NCBI GenBank assembly: GCA_003477185.1
Contig: DMTJ01000189.1
Span: 1-7,471, forward strand
Direction: 5' to 3'
Length of the DNA stretch: 7,471 bases
Origin: Lentisphaeria bacterium
GTDB taxonomy: Bacteria; Verrucomicrobiota; Lentisphaeria; JABSQK01; UBA12247
Of this stretch, positions 7,180 through 7,471 are shown piece after piece (positions within the stretch are counted from its first letter, which is position 1; every line of letters starts with the position of its first letter). The notes beneath the pieces were generated by a model. That model saw only the letters and a program-made list of their open reading frames with translations, was not told the DNA's origin and ran no database searches. The position numbers were made by a program, and so were the translations under genes.

Positions 7180-7394
7180 ATGTGATTCATGTCAAGGATA
7201 AGCAGGTGATTCTTGGTCAGGGGCCAACATTTTCAGCAGTAGGCGAAGGGAATCTGGATTGGGTGAGTATCCTCGCCGCCTGTGCGGAAGCTGGCGTGCA
7301 GTGCTATTGCGTGGAGCAGGACACCTGCGACCGTGACTCTTTCGACTGCCTAGCAGCGTCCAGCTTTAAGTTTTTATCGAATCAAGGTCTATAA
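7167..7394 (+). pseudogene. Sugar phosphate isomerase/epimerase, C-terminal fragment, frame-shifted relative to the N-terminal part
   Basis: In the frame starting at 7167 the translation GGRVDVIHVKD matches the family's late GRVP-LHVKD strand. It is followed by the AVGEGNLDW motif, then AGVQCYCVEQDTC with the last metal-binding Glu, and a closing SSFKFLSNQGL helix, ending at TAA (7392-7394). An in-frame stop (7161-7163) lies just upstream, so this frame is not a continuation of a longer ORF. The earliest start is GTG at 7182, which would give 70 residues. About 100 residues of the barrel are missing between this piece and the N-terminal fragment. Alone it cannot form a TIM barrel. Confidence 0.8.
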
Positions 7395-7401
7395 GGCAGC
7401 C

Positions 7402-7471
7402 ATGTCTGAACAAACTGATGTTATTGTATTGGGGGGCGGCCCCGCTGGGTACGCCGCTGCCTTTAAGGCCG
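7402..7471 (+). CDS. lpdA: Probable dihydrolipoyl dehydrogenase, N-terminal 23 residues only (3' end outside window)
   Basis: The ATG at 7402 has AAGG at 7393-7396, five bases upstream, overlapping the stop of the preceding pseudogene. After a short MSEQTD lead the peptide reads VIVLGGGPAGYAAAFKA, the FAD-binding GxGxxG strand-turn-helix that opens pyridine nucleotide-disulfide oxidoreductases. The GYAAAF version is typical of dihydrolipoyl dehydrogenase, the E3 subunit of pyruvate and 2-oxoglutarate dehydrogenase and glycine cleavage complexes. The redox-active Cys pair (usually about residues 40-50) lies beyond the window, so mercuric reductase, glutathione reductase or a transhydrogenase remain possible. 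The gene is seven bases from the pseudogene's end. Confidence 0.7.
   Translation, partial: MSEQTDVIVLGGGPAGYAAAFKA

Noticed and set aside
6871..7394. Two isomerase pieces joined by programmed frameshifting
   Set aside because: A frameshift would join the pieces but not restore the roughly 100 missing barrel residues.

Overview
The window carries five co-directional (+ strand) gene units with short gaps of 7 to 124 bp, and no RNA gene, mobile element or CRISPR array that I can see. Base composition is moderately GC-rich and codon use looks even throughout. A DUF59-Mrp-DUF971 ATPase, a very large helical protein ending in a sulfatase-modifying-factor-like domain, and a Gfo/Idh/MocA dehydrogenase beside a sugar isomerase/epimerase together suggest a bacterium of the Planctomycetes/Verrucomicrobia/Lentisphaerae sort, or an environmental lineage such as Poribacteria. 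This placement is an impression from gene style, not a phylogenetic result.

Layout: (1) Bases 1-4242 hold the 3' part of a giant ORF that is open at the left edge, with 1413 residues visible. Long Ala/Glu-rich helical segments are separated by two Pro/Ala-rich linkers and followed by a C-terminal SUMF1/FGE-like domain that lacks the active-site cysteines of true formylglycine-generating enzymes. A 25-residue motif recurs three times without gaps. (2) Bases 4305-5642 hold an Mrp/NBP35 P-loop ATPase with the three-domain order known from plant HCF101, a probable Fe-S cluster carrier. (3) Bases 5697-6746 hold an intact Gfo/Idh/MocA oxidoreductase. (4) Bases 6871-7394 hold a sugar phosphate isomerase/epimerase (xylose-isomerase-like TIM barrel) that has lost its middle third and is now two out-of-frame pieces. 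(5) From 7402 to the right edge is the first part of a flavoprotein disulfide reductase, most likely dihydrolipoyl dehydrogenase.

How the genes relate: genes 3 and 4 are a familiar pairing in sugar or inositol-type catabolism (NAD-dependent dehydrogenase plus TIM-barrel isomerase), but the isomerase is probably dead as sequenced. The Mrp ATPase and the lipoamide dehydrogenase are housekeeping functions. The giant protein has no assignable reaction and looks structural or interaction-based. The 54-62 bp gaps on either side of mrp each contain a small perfect hairpin without a strong U-tract, so whether these genes form one transcript is open. The 124-bp gap before the isomerase (6747-6870) shows no convincing promoter or terminator.
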